A stretch of 64,000 nt of DNA from Acidobacteriota bacterium. Lineage in GTDB: Bacteria > Acidobacteriota > Blastocatellia > Pyrinomonadales > Pyrinomonadaceae. Where the stretch lies: NCBI GenBank assembly GCA_020199775.1, contig JAIVJZ010000040.1, forward strand, positions 124,001-188,000, given 5' to 3'. Both the position numbers and the translations under genes were made by a program. The notes under the pieces were generated by a model. It was not told the origin of the DNA and searched no databases. It saw nothing but the letters and a program-made list of their open reading frames with translations. Positions 26,758 to 35,834 of the stretch are shown piece after piece (the first letter of the stretch is position 1; every line of letters begins with the position of its first letter).

Positions 26758-26903
26758 GCCGGGAATTTTTACCCCCGCAGGTCGCCGTGCGTATCAGACA
26801 ACGAGCCTCATAGCTTATAATGCCTCGCCCCCGTCAAACCGACATAAAATTTTTGTGAATCGTCTTCGGCGCGCTTCGGCGTGCGCCGTGTGAGTGAGAG
26901 GTA

Positions 26904-28322
26904 GTGACTGATCAACCAACGGTGATGAAGTTCGGCGGCACGTCGGTGGAGGACGCGCGTGCGTTCGTGCGCGTGGCGCGGATCGTCGGCGCGCGCCGCG
27001 AGGAGCATCCCGTCGTCGTCGTCTCCGCGATGAGCCGCGTCACGGACGCGCTTCTGGCGAGCGTCGAGACGGCCGCGGCGGGCAACGCGGACGCTGCGCT
27101 CAGTTCGCTCGAAGAACACTTTGAACGCCACACGCTCGTCACACGCATCTTGCCCGTGGGCGCGCGCGACGAGTTGTTCCTCGAACTCGAACTGGCGCGG
27201 CGCGAACTCGGCGAACTGTTGCGGCGCGTCGCCTCAAAGCAGGAACCGTGCCCGCCGCTGCGAGACGAGATTGTCTCATACGGCGAATGCCTCTCGGCAA
27301 AGTTGCTCGCCGCCGTGCTGGCCGAACGCGCGTTGCCCGCCGCCTACGTGGACGCGCGCCGCTGCGTGATCACGGACGACGCGCACGGCTCGGCCACACC
27401 CGCGAACGACGCGACTTACGAGCACACGCGCGCCGAACTCTCGCCCCTGCTCGCCGCGGGGCGCATCCCCGTGCTCGGCGGCTACATCGGCTCGACCGCC
27501 GGTGGCCGCCGCACGACGACGCTCGGTCGCGGCGGCTCGGACTACACGGCCGCGCTCGTCGGCGCGGGGATAGGGGCGCGCGAGATTCAGATATGGACGG
27601 ACGTGAACGGCGTCCTGACCGCCGACCCGCGCGTCGTTCCGCACGCGCGCACCATCCCCAGCCTCTCCTTCGCCGAGGCGGCCGAACTCGCTTACTTCGG
27701 CGCGAAGGTGCTCCACCCGAAGACGATCCTCCCGGCAGTCATTCGCGGCATCCCGGTGCGCATCTGCAACTCGCGCGACCCCGAACAGCCGGGCACGGGC
27801 GTCTACTTCGACGCCGAGATGTCGCCGCGCACCGTCAAGGCCATCGCGCACAAAAAAGGCATCACGGTGTTGCACATCACCTCTGCACGGATGCTCGGCG
27901 CGTTTGGTTTCCTGCGCGCGCTCTTTGAAGTCTTCGAGCGTCACCGCACGATCATCGACATCGTGACCACCTCCGAAGTCTCCGTCTCGCTCTCACTGGA
28001 AGACACGAGCAAGGTTGACGAGATCGTCCGAGACTTACGTCCCATCGCCGCGGTTAAAGTCGAATCCGACCTCGCCGTCGTCTGCATCGTCGGCGAAGAA
28101 TTGCGCTACACGTCCGGCATCGCCGCGCGCATCTTCAGCACGCTGCGCGACATCAACGTCCTCTTGATTTCGCAGGGCGCGTCGAACGTCAACCTCACCT
28201 TCGTCGTGGCCGAGCGTGAAGTGGAAGAGACCGTGCGGCGTCTGCACGCGTCTCTCTTCGAGTGTGACACGCAGGACTTGGCCCCCCTCTTTCAACGCCG
28301 TCAGGAGGGCGTGTCACGTTGA
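26904..28322 (+). CDS. lysC: Aspartate kinase
   Basis: 472 aa, first step of the aspartate pathway. The N-terminal catalytic domain has VMKFGGTSVED (ATP/Asp binding), GRGGSDYTAAL and IWTDVNGVLTADPR. Two ACT domains at the C-terminus (about 310-470; FEVFERHRTIIDIVTTSEVSVSLSL, SDLAVVCIVGEELRYTSGIAARIF) mark a feedback-regulated monofunctional enzyme. The GTG at 26904 has GAGAGG only two bases upstream; the ATG at 26925 is an alternative start. It heads an operon of overlapping lysine genes: its TGA overlaps the TTG of the next gene. Lysine and/or threonine inhibition is expected from the family. Confidence 0.94.
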   Translation: MTDQPTVMKFGGTSVEDARAFVRVARIVGARREEHPVVVVSAMSRVTDALLASVETAAAGNADAALSSLEEHFERHTLVTRILPVGARDELFLELELARRELGELLRRVASKQEPCPPLRDEIVSYGECLSAKLLAAVLAERALPAAYVDARRCVITDDAHGSATPANDATYEHTRAELSPLLAAGRIPVLGGYIGSTAGGRRTTTLGRGGSDYTAALVGAGIGAREIQIWTDVNGVLTADPRVVPHARTIPSLSFAEAAELAYFGAKVLHPKTILPAVIRGIPVRICNSRDPEQPGTGVYFDAEMSPRTVKAIAHKKGITVLHITSARMLGAFGFLRALFEVFERHRTIIDIVTTSEVSVSLSLEDTSKVDEIVRDLRPIAAVKVESDLAVVCIVGEELRYTSGIAARIFSTLRDINVLLISQGASNVNLTFVVAEREVEETVRRLHASLFECDTQDLAPLFQRRQEGVSR

Positions 28323-29401
28323 ACCTCTTCGCTCTCACGCGCCGACTCATAGACATCCCCTCGCCGAGCGGCGACGAGTGGGAGGCCACACGCTTCGTCG
28401 CTTCGTATCTCGAAAATCTGAACTACAGAGTGGAGCTACAGGAAGTCGCCCCGCGCCGCGCGAACGTCATCGCCACCGCTGCGGACGCGCCGCGCCTGTT
28501 CTTCTCCACGCACATCGACACCGTGCCGCCCGTCATCGCGTCGGGCGAAGACGACACGCACATCTACGGGCGCGGCGCGTGCGACGCGAAAGGCATCATC
28601 GGTGCGCAGATCTTCGCCGCCGAACGCTTGCGCGCGGAAGGCTGCGGCGAGATCGGCCTGCTTTTCACCGTCGATGAAGAACTCGGCAGCCTCGGCGCGC
28701 GCGCCGCCGACACTCACGCGCGCGCCGCGTCCTGCGCCTATCTCATCAACGGCGAGCCGACGGAAAACAAACTCGCCGCCGGTTCTAAAGGCTCTCTGCG
28801 CGTGCGCCTCAAGGCACGGGGTCGCGCCGCACACTCCGCTTACCCCGAACACGGCGACTCGGCCATCGAACGCATGCTCGACGTGCTCGCGGACGTTCGC
28901 CAACTCGCGTGGCCTGAAGACGCTTTCTTCGGTCAGACCACCTGCAACATCGGCACGCTCGGCGGCGGCACGCGTCCCAACATCATCCCGGCCGAAGCTC
29001 AGGCCGAACTACAAATCCGCCTCGTCACTGGATCGGCGCGCGTCAAAACGGAACTCGAACGCGCGGTCGCCGGTCGTGTCGAAGTTGAATATCTCTCGGT
29101 CGCCGAACCCGTGCGCCTCTTTGCGCCCGAAGGTTTTACCAGTGAGGTCGTGCGCTTCACGACAGACATCCCCTATCTCTCGAACTGGGGCACGCCCCTC
29201 CTGCTCGGCCCCGGTTCCATCCTCGACGCGCACACGGACGGCGAGCGCATCAGCAAAGTCGAACTGACCGCGGCGGTCGAACTCTACGCACGCCTCGCCA
29301 CCCGGCTGCTGACGCGCGATAGACAGTCGCCAAGGCCCGACGGCAACGAGGATTCACGCGCGCAGGCGAACCCCACGACGCAAGGAGAGTCCTTCAGGTG
29401 A
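28319..29401 (+). CDS. dapE: M20-family hydrolase, probable succinyl-diaminopimelate desuccinylase
   Basis: 360 aa. M20 di-zinc peptidase motifs are present: FSTHIDTVPP (His ligand and Asp), GRGACDAKG (bridging Asp), FTVDEELGS (catalytic and ligand Glu) and the dimerisation-domain RAAHSAYPEHGDSAIE. The final ligand His is in ILDAHTDGE. The family also contains acetylornithine/acetyl-lysine deacetylases; placement between lysC and dapB with dapD in the same operon favours removal of succinate from N-succinyl-LL-diaminopimelate. The start TTG overlaps the lysC stop (TTGA). It is slightly shorter than E. coli DapE and followed by a GTGA overlap with dapB. A polar C-terminal tail (about 335-360) has no obvious counterpart. 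Confidence 0.82.
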   Translation: MNLFALTRRLIDIPSPSGDEWEATRFVASYLENLNYRVELQEVAPRRANVIATAADAPRLFFSTHIDTVPPVIASGEDDTHIYGRGACDAKGIIGAQIFAAERLRAEGCGEIGLLFTVDEELGSLGARAADTHARAASCAYLINGEPTENKLAAGSKGSLRVRLKARGRAAHSAYPEHGDSAIERMLDVLADVRQLAWPEDAFFGQTTCNIGTLGGGTRPNIIPAEAQAELQIRLVTGSARVKTELERAVAGRVEVEYLSVAEPVRLFAPEGFTSEVVRFTTDIPYLSNWGTPLLLGPGSILDAHTDGERISKVELTAAVELYARLATRLLTRDRQSPRPDGNEDSRAQANPTTQGESFR

Positions 29402-30108
29402 AACTCGCCATCATCGGCAACGGCGCGATGGGCAAACTCGTCCGCACGCTCGCGGCAGACGACGGCCACGAAATCGGCCGCGTCATCACCTCGCACGACG
29501 CGGCGCGCGGCATGGATGATCTCGTCGGACTCCTCGGCGGCCACGACGCCGCCATAGATTTCTCGGTCGCAAACGCCGTGCTCAAAAATATCGAGGCGGC
29601 GGCGCGCGCGGGCGTCCCGCTCGTCGAGGGCACGACGGGCTGGAACGCTAAGGAAGCGGAGGCGCGGCGTCTCGTCGCAGAGCACGCGGGCGCGTTGGTG
29701 TTCGGCGCGAACTTCTCGGTCGGCGTCAATCTCTTCTACCGCATCGTCGCGCGCGCCGCCGAACTGTTCGCCGCCACCGATTACGCACCCTTCCTCGAAG
29801 AGGCGCACCATTCTCGCAAGCGCGACGCGCCCTCGGGCACCACGCTCAAACTTCGCGACGCGCTGGCCGCCGCCCTCGCGCGCGACATCCCCGTCGCCTC
29901 GACGCGCGCCGGACACATCCCCGGCACGCACCGCGTCGGCTTCGACTCGGCGGCCGATCAGATCACCCTGACGCACACCGCGCGCACGCGCGAAGGCTTC
30001 GCCGCCGGCGCGCTGCTCGCCGCGCGCTGGATCAAAGGCAAGCAAGGCAAGCCCGGCGTCTACGAATTTTCCGAGGTGATAGATTCGATAGTGGCAGGCG
30101 ACAGGTGA
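29398..30108 (+). CDS. dapB: 4-hydroxy-tetrahydrodipicolinate reductase
   Basis: 236 aa, the short form of the family. The N-terminal Rossmann domain starts KLAIIGNGAMGKLV; the C-terminal substrate domain has the catalytic signature EEAHHSRKRDAPSGT, with the general acid/base His and the Lys. It reduces the dapA product with NAD(P)H in the cytoplasm. The GTG start overlaps the dapE stop. Its TGA stop (30106-30108) lies inside the left arm of a repeat-built hairpin, so the last residues (VAGDR) were probably shaped by that repeat. Confidence 0.93.
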   Translation: MKLAIIGNGAMGKLVRTLAADDGHEIGRVITSHDAARGMDDLVGLLGGHDAAIDFSVANAVLKNIEAAARAGVPLVEGTTGWNAKEAEARRLVAEHAGALVFGANFSVGVNLFYRIVARAAELFAATDYAPFLEEAHHSRKRDAPSGTTLKLRDALAAALARDIPVASTRAGHIPGTHRVGFDSAADQITLTHTARTREGFAAGALLAARWIKGKQGKPGVYEFSEVIDSIVAGDR

Positions 30109-30174
30109 CGGGTGTCAGGATGAAGAACAAGGATAAAGTTTTCATCCTGTCACCCGTCACCTGTCACCTGTCAC
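30091..30174. repeat. Intergenic hairpin built of repeated CTGTCACC words (site b)
   Basis: 30101-30124 pairs with 30141-30164 over 24 bases with one mismatch; outer word copies extend the arms. The right arm reads as CTGTCAC(C) repeated. The left arm contains the dapB stop; the right arm ends about 18 bases before the dapA start, leaving its GAGGTGAG ribosome-binding site free. Confidence 0.85.
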
Positions 30175-30192
30175 TCAAAAAGAGGTGAGCTA

Positions 30193-31125
30193 ATGACACT
30201 CAAAGTCGAATGGCTGCGCGGGTGCGCGACGGCGTTGGTGACGCCGTTCAAGTCGGACGGGGCAATTGACGAGGAGCGGCTGGCCGCGCTCGTCGGGAGA
30301 CAGATCGAGGGCGGCGTGCGCCTGCTCGTGCCGTGCGGGACGACGGGCGAGAGCGCGACGTTGACGGAAGAGGAAGACCGCCTCGTGATCCGTCTGACGA
30401 TTGAAGCGGCGCGGCGGCGTGAGGGCGCGCGCGTCATCGCGGGCACGGGCAGCAACTCGACCGCGGCCGCGATTGAATACGCGCGCGCCGCGCGCGCCGC
30501 GGGCGCGGACGCCGTGCTCGTCGTCGCGCCGTTCTACAACAAGCCGACGCAGGACGGTCTCTACGCGCACTTCCGCGCGGTGGCCGAAGCGGTTGCGGGG
30601 CTGCCCGTCGTCATCTACAACGTGCCGGGTCGCACCTCTTCGAACATCGCCGCCCCGACCGCGCTCCGGCTCGCGCGCGACGTGGAGAACATCGTGGCCG
30701 TGAAAGAAGCCTCCGGCGACATGTCGCAGATCATGGCGATTTTGCGCGACCGCCCCGAAAACTTCCGCGTCCTCTCCGGCGACGACGCGTTGACGCTCCC
30801 GATGATCGCGCTCGGCGCGGAGGGCGTGATCTCCGTCGCGTCGAACCAGACGCCCGGCCTGATGGCGCGGCTGTGCGAACTCGCGCTCGCGGGCGACTGG
30901 ACGCAAGCGCGCGCGCTGCACTTCCGCCTGCTGCCTTTGATGGAAGTTAATTTCATCGAGTCGAGTCCGGGGCCGGTGAAGGCGGCGATGAAGATGTTGA
31001 ACCTGCTGGAAGAAAATTTCCGCCTGCCGCTCGTGCCCGTTCAGGAGCAGAGCCGCGCGCGCGTGCGCGAGGTGTTGGAGGAACTCGGCCTCGCCGGGCA
31101 GCACGCGGCCAGAGGAAACTCTTGA
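30193..31125 (+). CDS. dapA: 4-hydroxy-tetrahydrodipicolinate synthase
   Basis: 310 aa. TIM-barrel aldolase family: CGTTGES (Thr-Thr phosphate-like loop), Tyr in [11 protein letters not shown] and the Schiff-base Lys in [10 protein letters not shown]. It condenses pyruvate with aspartate semialdehyde, the committed step of diaminopimelate synthesis. The ATG at 30193 follows GAGGTGAGC. The stop TGA shares one base with the dapD ATG (TGATG). Regulation by lysine cannot be read from the sequence. Confidence 0.95.
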   Translation: MTLKVEWLRGCATALVTPFKSDGAIDEERLAALVGRQIEGGVRLLVPCGTTGESATLTEEEDRLVIRLTIEAARRREGARVIAGTGSNSTAAAIEYARAARAAGADAVLVVAPFYNKPTQDGLYAHFRAVAEAVAGLPVVIYNVPGRTSSNIAAPTALRLARDVENIVAVKEASGDMSQIMAILRDRPENFRVLSGDDALTLPMIALGAEGVISVASNQTPGLMARLCELALAGDWTQARALHFRLLPLMEVNFIESSPGPVKAAMKMLNLLEENFRLPLVPVQEQSRARVREVLEELGLAGQHAARGNS

Positions 31126-31961
31126 TGACAAATTTGCACGAACGCATCGAAACGCTCGCGGCTCAGGCGGGAGATTACACGGAAGAAGACTTCGCCCTGT
31201 TCGACGAGTTTAAAGGCGCGTTGAATCGCGGCGAGGCGCGCGCGGCGACGCGCGCGGCGGACGGCGCGTGGCGCGTCAACGCGTGGGTCAAGCGCGGCAT
31301 CCTCGCGGGCTTCCGCATGGGCGCGCTCGCGGACATGTCTCCGGGCGACGGGTCGCTCTACTTTTTCGACAAAGACACTTACCCGCTTCGTCAATTCGAG
31401 ACCTCCGACAACGTTCGCATCGTCCCCGGCGGGTCGAGCGTCCGCGACGGCGCGCACCTCGCGGCGGGCGTGGTGTGCATGCCCCCGATGTACGTCAACG
31501 TCGGCGCGTACGTTGACGAGGGCACGATGATCGACAGCCACGCGCTCGTCGGTTCGTGCGCGCAGGTCGGGAAGCGCGTGCATTTGTCGGCGGCGGCGCA
31601 GGTGGGCGGCGTGCTCGAACCCGTCGGCGCGTCGCCCGTCATCGTCGAAGACGACGTGCTCGTCGGCGGCGGCTGCGGCATCTACGAGGGGACGCTCGTG
31701 CGCGAGCGCGCCGTGCTCGCCGCGGGCACGATCCTCACCGGCTCGACGCCCGTCTACGATCTCGTCCGCGAAAAAATCTATCGCCGCACTCAGGATGCGC
31801 CGCTCGAAATCCCTGCGGGCGCGGTGGTCGTTCCCGGCTCGCGCGCCGTCGAGAGCGAGCGCGGGCGCAAGTGGGGGTTGTCGCTCTACGCGCCCGTCAT
31901 CGTCAAATATCGCGACGAGAAGACCGACCGCGCCGTGCAGTTGGAGGACTACCTGCGTTGA
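31125..31961 (+). CDS. dapD: Tetrahydrodipicolinate N-succinyltransferase
   Basis: 278 aa. The N-terminal helical domain is followed by a left-handed beta-helix of hexapeptide repeats (about 95-215; [41 protein letters not shown]) and the short C-terminal domain. It transfers succinyl from succinyl-CoA, so this organism uses the succinylase branch. The ATG at 31125 (AGAGGAAAC upstream) was chosen over the adjoining TTG at 31122. The stop TGA is overlapped by the TTG of the aminotransferase gene. Confidence 0.95.
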   Translation: MTNLHERIETLAAQAGDYTEEDFALFDEFKGALNRGEARAATRAADGAWRVNAWVKRGILAGFRMGALADMSPGDGSLYFFDKDTYPLRQFETSDNVRIVPGGSSVRDGAHLAAGVVCMPPMYVNVGAYVDEGTMIDSHALVGSCAQVGKRVHLSAAAQVGGVLEPVGASPVIVEDDVLVGGGCGIYEGTLVRERAVLAAGTILTGSTPVYDLVREKIYRRTQDAPLEIPAGAVVVPGSRAVESERGRKWGLSLYAPVIVKYRDEKTDRAVQLEDYLR

Positions 31962-33145
31962 ACCCGGAACGCGTCAACGACGCCGGGGCGCGCGACTTCC
32001 AACCGGCGGCGCGCCTGCGCGGCATCGAGAAGAGCATGATTCGTCAACTCTTCGACCGCGCGCTACCGGGCAGCATCAATCTGGGCTTGGGCGAACCCGA
32101 CCTCCCGACGCCCACGGTGATCCGCCGCGCCGCCGTGCGCGTCATCGAGGACGAGCAGAACGGCTACACCGCGCACGCCGGTCTCGCCGCCCTGCGCGCG
32201 CTCGTCGCCGCCGATTACCCGCAACTCAAGGCGACGCCCGACAACGTGATCATCACCGCCGGTTCGCAAGAAGCTCTCTACCTCGCGCTGATGACGCTCG
32301 TGGACGCGGGCGACGAGGTGCTCCTGCCCGATCCCGGTTTCGTCGCCTACCCGACCATCGTGCGCATGTGTGGCGGGCGTCCGACCTTTTACCGGCTGCC
32401 CGCGCGTGACGGATTCGCGTTCGACGCGGCAGACTTCCGCCGCCGTCTCACGCCGCGCACGAAGGCCGTCGTCGTCATCAGCCCGTCGAACCCGACCGGG
32501 CGCACCTTATCGCGCGCGGAACTCACGGCGATGGCCGACGCGCTCGGCGACAGTTCGGCCTACGTCATCAGCGACGAGATTTATCGGGAGATTTATTTCG
32601 ACGGCGGGCGACCGGCTTCCGTCTCCGAAGAGCGCGCCGCGCGCGCGGTCGTTATCGGCGGCCTCTCGAAATCCATGAGCATGACGGGCTGGCGCACGGG
32701 TTGGATGTGCGGCGCGCCGGAGGTCGTCCGCAGCGCGCTCGTCCTGCACGGTTACGTCACGACGTGCGCCTCGACCATCTCGCAAAAGGCCGCACTCGCC
32801 GCGTGGACGGACGAGGCCGAGGCCGCGCGCGCCGAAATGCGTCGCATCTTTCGCGCGCGCCGCGACCACCTCCTGTCGCTCATCGCGAACGAGTTGAAGT
32901 TGCGTGCGGTCGCGCCCGACGGCGCGTTCTACCTGATGCTGGACGTGAGCGCGCACGGCAGTTCGTTGGAAGTGGCGGAGCGGCTGCTGGCGCACGGCGT
33001 CATCACCGTGCCCGGCTCGGCCTTCGGAGCGGAGGGCGAGGGCTACCTGCGCCTCTCTTTCTGCGCCGACGCGCCGACGCTCGTCGAAGGCGTCAACAGA
33101 ATCAAGACGGCGTTGGAAAGGCAGAGGCCAGAGGTTAAAGGTTAG
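31958..33145 (+). CDS. Class I/II aminotransferase, probable succinyl-diaminopimelate aminotransferase
   Basis: 395 aa from the TTG at 31958, which overlaps the dapD stop (TTGA); the longer open frame upstream lies wholly inside dapD and is discarded. Fold-type I PLP features: [30 protein letters not shown] and the PLP Lys in [16 protein letters not shown]. Its position between dapD and asd fits the N-succinyl-L,L-DAP aminotransferase (dapC) step, but the subgroup also includes aspartate and other aminotransferases. The stop TAG lies in a repeat-built hairpin (site c). Confidence 0.85.
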   Translation: MNPERVNDAGARDFQPAARLRGIEKSMIRQLFDRALPGSINLGLGEPDLPTPTVIRRAAVRVIEDEQNGYTAHAGLAALRALVAADYPQLKATPDNVIITAGSQEALYLALMTLVDAGDEVLLPDPGFVAYPTIVRMCGGRPTFYRLPARDGFAFDAADFRRRLTPRTKAVVVISPSNPTGRTLSRAELTAMADALGDSSAYVISDEIYREIYFDGGRPASVSEERAARAVVIGGLSKSMSMTGWRTGWMCGAPEVVRSALVLHGYVTTCASTISQKAALAAWTDEAEAARAEMRRIFRARRDHLLSLIANELKLRAVAPDGAFYLMLDVSAHGSSLEVAERLLAHGVITVPGSAFGAEGEGYLRLSFCADAPTLVEGVNRIKTALERQRPEVKG

Positions 33146-33196
33146 TTAAAGCAAGAACTGATTTTTACTAGCCTCTAACATCTAACCTCTAACCTC
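33123..33196. repeat. Intergenic hairpin built of repeated TCTAACC words (site c)
   Basis: The left arm (about 33123-33150) has gaggccagaggttaaaggtt; the right arm (about 33170-33196) has TCTAACA, TCTAACC and TCTAACC in tandem, followed by TTTT. The arms pair in more than one register. The aminotransferase stop is inside the left arm, and the asd ribosome-binding site (GAGG) follows the right arm. The U-run makes it a plausible attenuating terminator within the lysine operon. Confidence 0.8.
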
Positions 33197-33211
33197 TTTT
33201 GAGGAATTGTT

Positions 33212-34267
33212 ATGAGCAAAAAATTTCGCGTGGGCATACTCGGTGCGACGGGCACGGTCGGGCAGCGTTTCGTCGAACTGCTCGAAGGACATCCGCAGTT
33301 TGAAGTGACCGCGCTGGCGGCCTCGGATCGTTCGCAGGGGAAACCCTACCGCGAGGCGTGCGTGTGGCGTCTGCCCGTCGAGATGCCCGCGAGCGTGCGT
33401 GCGCTCGTCGTGTCCGCACCGCAGCCTCCGCTCGATTGCGACCTCATTTTTTCCAGCCTCCCCGGCGAGATGGCACGCGCGACGGAAGAAGCCTTCGCCC
33501 GCGCGGGCTACCCGGTCATCAGCAACTCGTCGGCCTTCCGCATGGACGAGGACGTGCCGCTTTTGATCCCCGAGATCAATCACGAGCACCTCGCGCTCAT
33601 CGAAACCCAACGCCGCGCGCGCGGCTACGAACGCGGCTACATCGTCACCAACCCGAACTGCTCGACCATCATGATCGCGCTCGCGCTCGCGCCGCTCCAC
33701 GCGCGCTTCGGCGTCCAATCGTGCGTGGCGACGACGATGCAGGCTCTCTCCGGCGCGGGCTATCCCGGCGTCGCGTCGCTCGACGTGGTTGATAATCTGC
33801 TGCCCTACATCGGCGGCGAAGAAGAGAAGATCGAAAGCGAGACGTTGAAGATTCTGGGGCGACTGGCTGACGCGCGCGTGACGCCCGCGGACATGCTCGT
33901 GAGCGCGCAGTGTCATCGCGTCAACGTTTCCGACGGCCACTTCGGGGCGTTGCGCGTCAAACTCGCGCGCCCGGTCGAGTTGGAAGAATTCAAAGACGCG
34001 CTCGCTTCGTTCACCGCGCTCCCGCAGGAACTCCGGCTCCACTCCGCGCCCGCGCGCCCGGTCATCGTGCGCGACGAACCGGACAGGCCGCAGCCGCGTC
34101 TCGACCGCGACGCCGGGCGCGGCATGAGCGTCACCACCGGGCGCATCCGGCCGGACGCCGTGCTTGATTATCGCTTCGTCGCGCTCAGCCACAACACCGT
34201 GCGCGGCGCGGCCGGCGCGGCCATCCTCAACGCGGAACTGCTGGCCGCGACCGGCCGCCTTGTCTAG
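33212..34267 (+). CDS. asd: Aspartate-semialdehyde dehydrogenase
   Basis: 351 aa. An N-terminal NADP-binding motif GILGATGTVGQRF, catalytic Cys in VTNPNCSTIM and catalytic-domain His in SAQCHRVNVSDGH. The pattern resembles the archaeal/fungal-type ASADH more than the E. coli type (a motif impression). It makes aspartate semialdehyde for dapA, closing the operon's supply chain. The ATG follows GAGGAATTGTT. The stop TAG is supplied by the TA target duplication plus the first base of MITE copy 2, so the C-terminus (ATGRLV) may not be the original. Confidence 0.94.
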   Translation: MSKKFRVGILGATGTVGQRFVELLEGHPQFEVTALAASDRSQGKPYREACVWRLPVEMPASVRALVVSAPQPPLDCDLIFSSLPGEMARATEEAFARAGYPVISNSSAFRMDEDVPLLIPEINHEHLALIETQRRARGYERGYIVTNPNCSTIMIALALAPLHARFGVQSCVATTMQALSGAGYPGVASLDVVDNLLPYIGGEEEKIESETLKILGRLADARVTPADMLVSAQCHRVNVSDGHFGALRVKLARPVELEEFKDALASFTALPQELRLHSAPARPVIVRDEPDRPQPRLDRDAGRGMSVTTGRIRPDAVLDYRFVALSHNTVRGAAGAAILNAELLAATGRLV

Positions 34268-34401
34268 AGCAATTTTCAAACGGGAGTATAACTGTAGGGG
34301 CCGGGCTTGTCCCTGCCCGCCGCACACCAAACCGAGCGGGCAGGGACTAGCCCTGCCCCTACACTCATTTCTTGGTAGTTCCATCCATTTGCAAACTGCT
34401 G
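34267..34401. mobile_element. MITE copy 2 (TA-flanked, about 135 bp, inverted relative to copy 1)
   Basis: The reverse complement matches copy 1: CAGCAGTTTGCAAATGGATG at one end, then GGAACTACCAAGAAATGAGT and the same GTAGGGGCAGGG stem. TA flanks both ends (34265-34266, 34402-34403). It sits exactly between the 3' ends of convergent asd and the truncated hydrolase, forming the stop of one and the C-terminal codons of the other. Confidence 0.85.
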
Positions 34402-34574
34402 TAGTGGGCGTGCCCGACGCCTTCCACGTCCGCGAAGCGGCTCGCGGCGGCGTGCGGGACGGCGGCGCGAAACTGCTCGAAGTCGAGATCGGCGGGGCGC
34501 GAATACCAGAAGATTGTGAAAGCCATCGCCGCCGCGACGACGAGCAGGAGCAGGAGACGCAGTAGTTTTTTCAT
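34365..34574 (-). pseudogene. Alpha/beta-hydrolase N-terminal fragment ended by MITE copy 2
   Basis: 69 codons. Residues 1-22 are a basic, hydrophobic membrane/signal segment (MKKLLRLLLLLVVAAAMAF). The following YSRPADLDFEQFRAAVP then ASRFADVEGVGHAHY looks like the start of an exported alpha/beta-hydrolase, just before the first core strands. The last 11 residues (SSLQMDGTTKK) and stop are encoded by the MITE. No hydrolase remainder exists on the other side of the element (asd begins there), so the rest has been deleted. If it is still translated it would give a short membrane peptide. Confidence 0.65.
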
Positions 34575-34604
34575 GGGCTGTCGGCGGAAGCGCGGGCGCG
34601 TGCG

Positions 34605-35705
34605 TCAGTCAATGCCCGGATCGATCAACGCTTTGACGACGCGGCCGGAGGCGACATCGGCGAGCGCGTCATTGGCGCGGCCGAGGCCGTAGCGTTCGAG
34701 TTTCATCAAAGACCACGGGCGAGAGCGAACCGCGTCGGCCATCAGTTGCGCGCCGCGATAGAAGTGTGAGAAGTCCGAACCCCAACAGCCGCGCACGTCG
34801 AGGTGTTTCCGGTTGAGGTCGAGATGCGGGTTGAACGACGCCTCGCCGTGATCCGTGTACTGGCCGACGACCGAGACCCTTCCCGCGTCGCGCGTGTAGC
34901 GCATCGCCTGCGCGACCGCGACGGGCGCGCCCGTCGCTTCGATGGTCACGTCCGCGCCGCGCCCGCGCGTCTGTTCCAGCACCCACCGGGCGCGCTGCCC
35001 TTCGTCGTGCGTCTCGATGTCGAGCGTCGCGGACGCGCCGACCATGCGCGCCGTCTCAAGCCTCCCGGCGGGCGCGCCGATGCAGAGGACGCGGAGCGCG
35101 CCGCGCATCAAGGCGAAGATGATGGAGGACAGCCCGACGGGGCCGCTGCCGAGGACGAGCACGGTGTCGCCGATCTCGACGCCCGCGCGTTCCACCGCGT
35201 GCAGCGCGGTCGGCAGCGCACAGCCGCCCGCCATGAACGTCGCGGCGTCCGCCCCGTTCAGGCGTAGCACGCGCGTGCCGGGCTTGAGGTAAATCTTCTC
35301 CGCCCAGCCGCCGGAGAGCCCGTCGGCGAGTCCGTAAGTGATGCCGTAAACTTTGCGCGCGGGGCAGCGCGTCGATGATTTGGCGACGAGACAATACCAG
35401 CAGGCGTAACAGGTGCGATGCACGTCGAGAAAGGTCACGCGGTCGCCTTCCGCGAAGGGCTTCCCCTCAACGTCCGACAACCGCCCGCGAATCTTGCCGA
35501 GACGCCCGACCGAGACGTGGCCGGGGATGAGCGGGTAAGGCACGCCCGCCAGTCGCCCCTGCTGCAAATGCACGTCCGTGCCGCACACCTCCGAAAGTTC
35601 CACATCCAGCAGCGCGGAGTCCTGTTCCAACTCCGGCTCCGCCACTTCGCGCACCTCGACGGGCGCGAGAGGTTCGGGGATTAACGCGACGAGTACTTTG
35701 CTCAT
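34605..35705 (-). CDS. Zinc-dependent alcohol dehydrogenase family protein
   Basis: 366 aa, medium-chain dehydrogenase/reductase fold. The catalytic-zinc segment is SEVCGTDVH, but the usual GHE reads GHV (IPGHVSVG), so one acidic residue near the zinc is missing. A structural-zinc-type Cys cluster is present (CYACWYC, then C eleven residues on). The Rossmann motif is VLVLGSGPVGL. The substrate is unknown; loss of the Glu and the long N-terminal approach suggest a specialised subgroup rather than a classic alcohol dehydrogenase. It stands alone on the minus strand, 30 bp downstream from the start of the truncated hydrolase frame. Confidence 0.85.
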   Translation of the reverse strand: MSKVLVALIPEPLAPVEVREVAEPELEQDSALLDVELSEVCGTDVHLQQGRLAGVPYPLIPGHVSVGRLGKIRGRLSDVEGKPFAEGDRVTFLDVHRTCYACWYCLVAKSSTRCPARKVYGITYGLADGLSGGWAEKIYLKPGTRVLRLNGADAATFMAGGCALPTALHAVERAGVEIGDTVLVLGSGPVGLSSIIFALMRGALRVLCIGAPAGRLETARMVGASATLDIETHDEGQRARWVLEQTRGRGADVTIEATGAPVAVAQAMRYTRDAGRVSVVGQYTDHGEASFNPHLDLNRKHLDVRGCWGSDFSHFYRGAQLMADAVRSRPWSLMKLERYGLGRANDALADVASGRVVKALIDPGID

Positions 35706-35834
35706 TTTTCTATTTGCGAATTCGACTCCGGCCGTTACCGCTCGACGAGGCGGCGAACTCGAACACGCGACGCTTCGGGATCGTTCACACCCGATTCGCG
35801 TCGCCCGTGATCGCGGGGCGGCAAAAGGCTCGCG

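Noticed and set aside
31556-33145. 529-codon frame for the aminotransferase gene starting inside dapD
   Set aside because: The first 134 codons lie inside dapD in another frame and are Arg-rich; the TTG overlapping the dapD stop is the better start.
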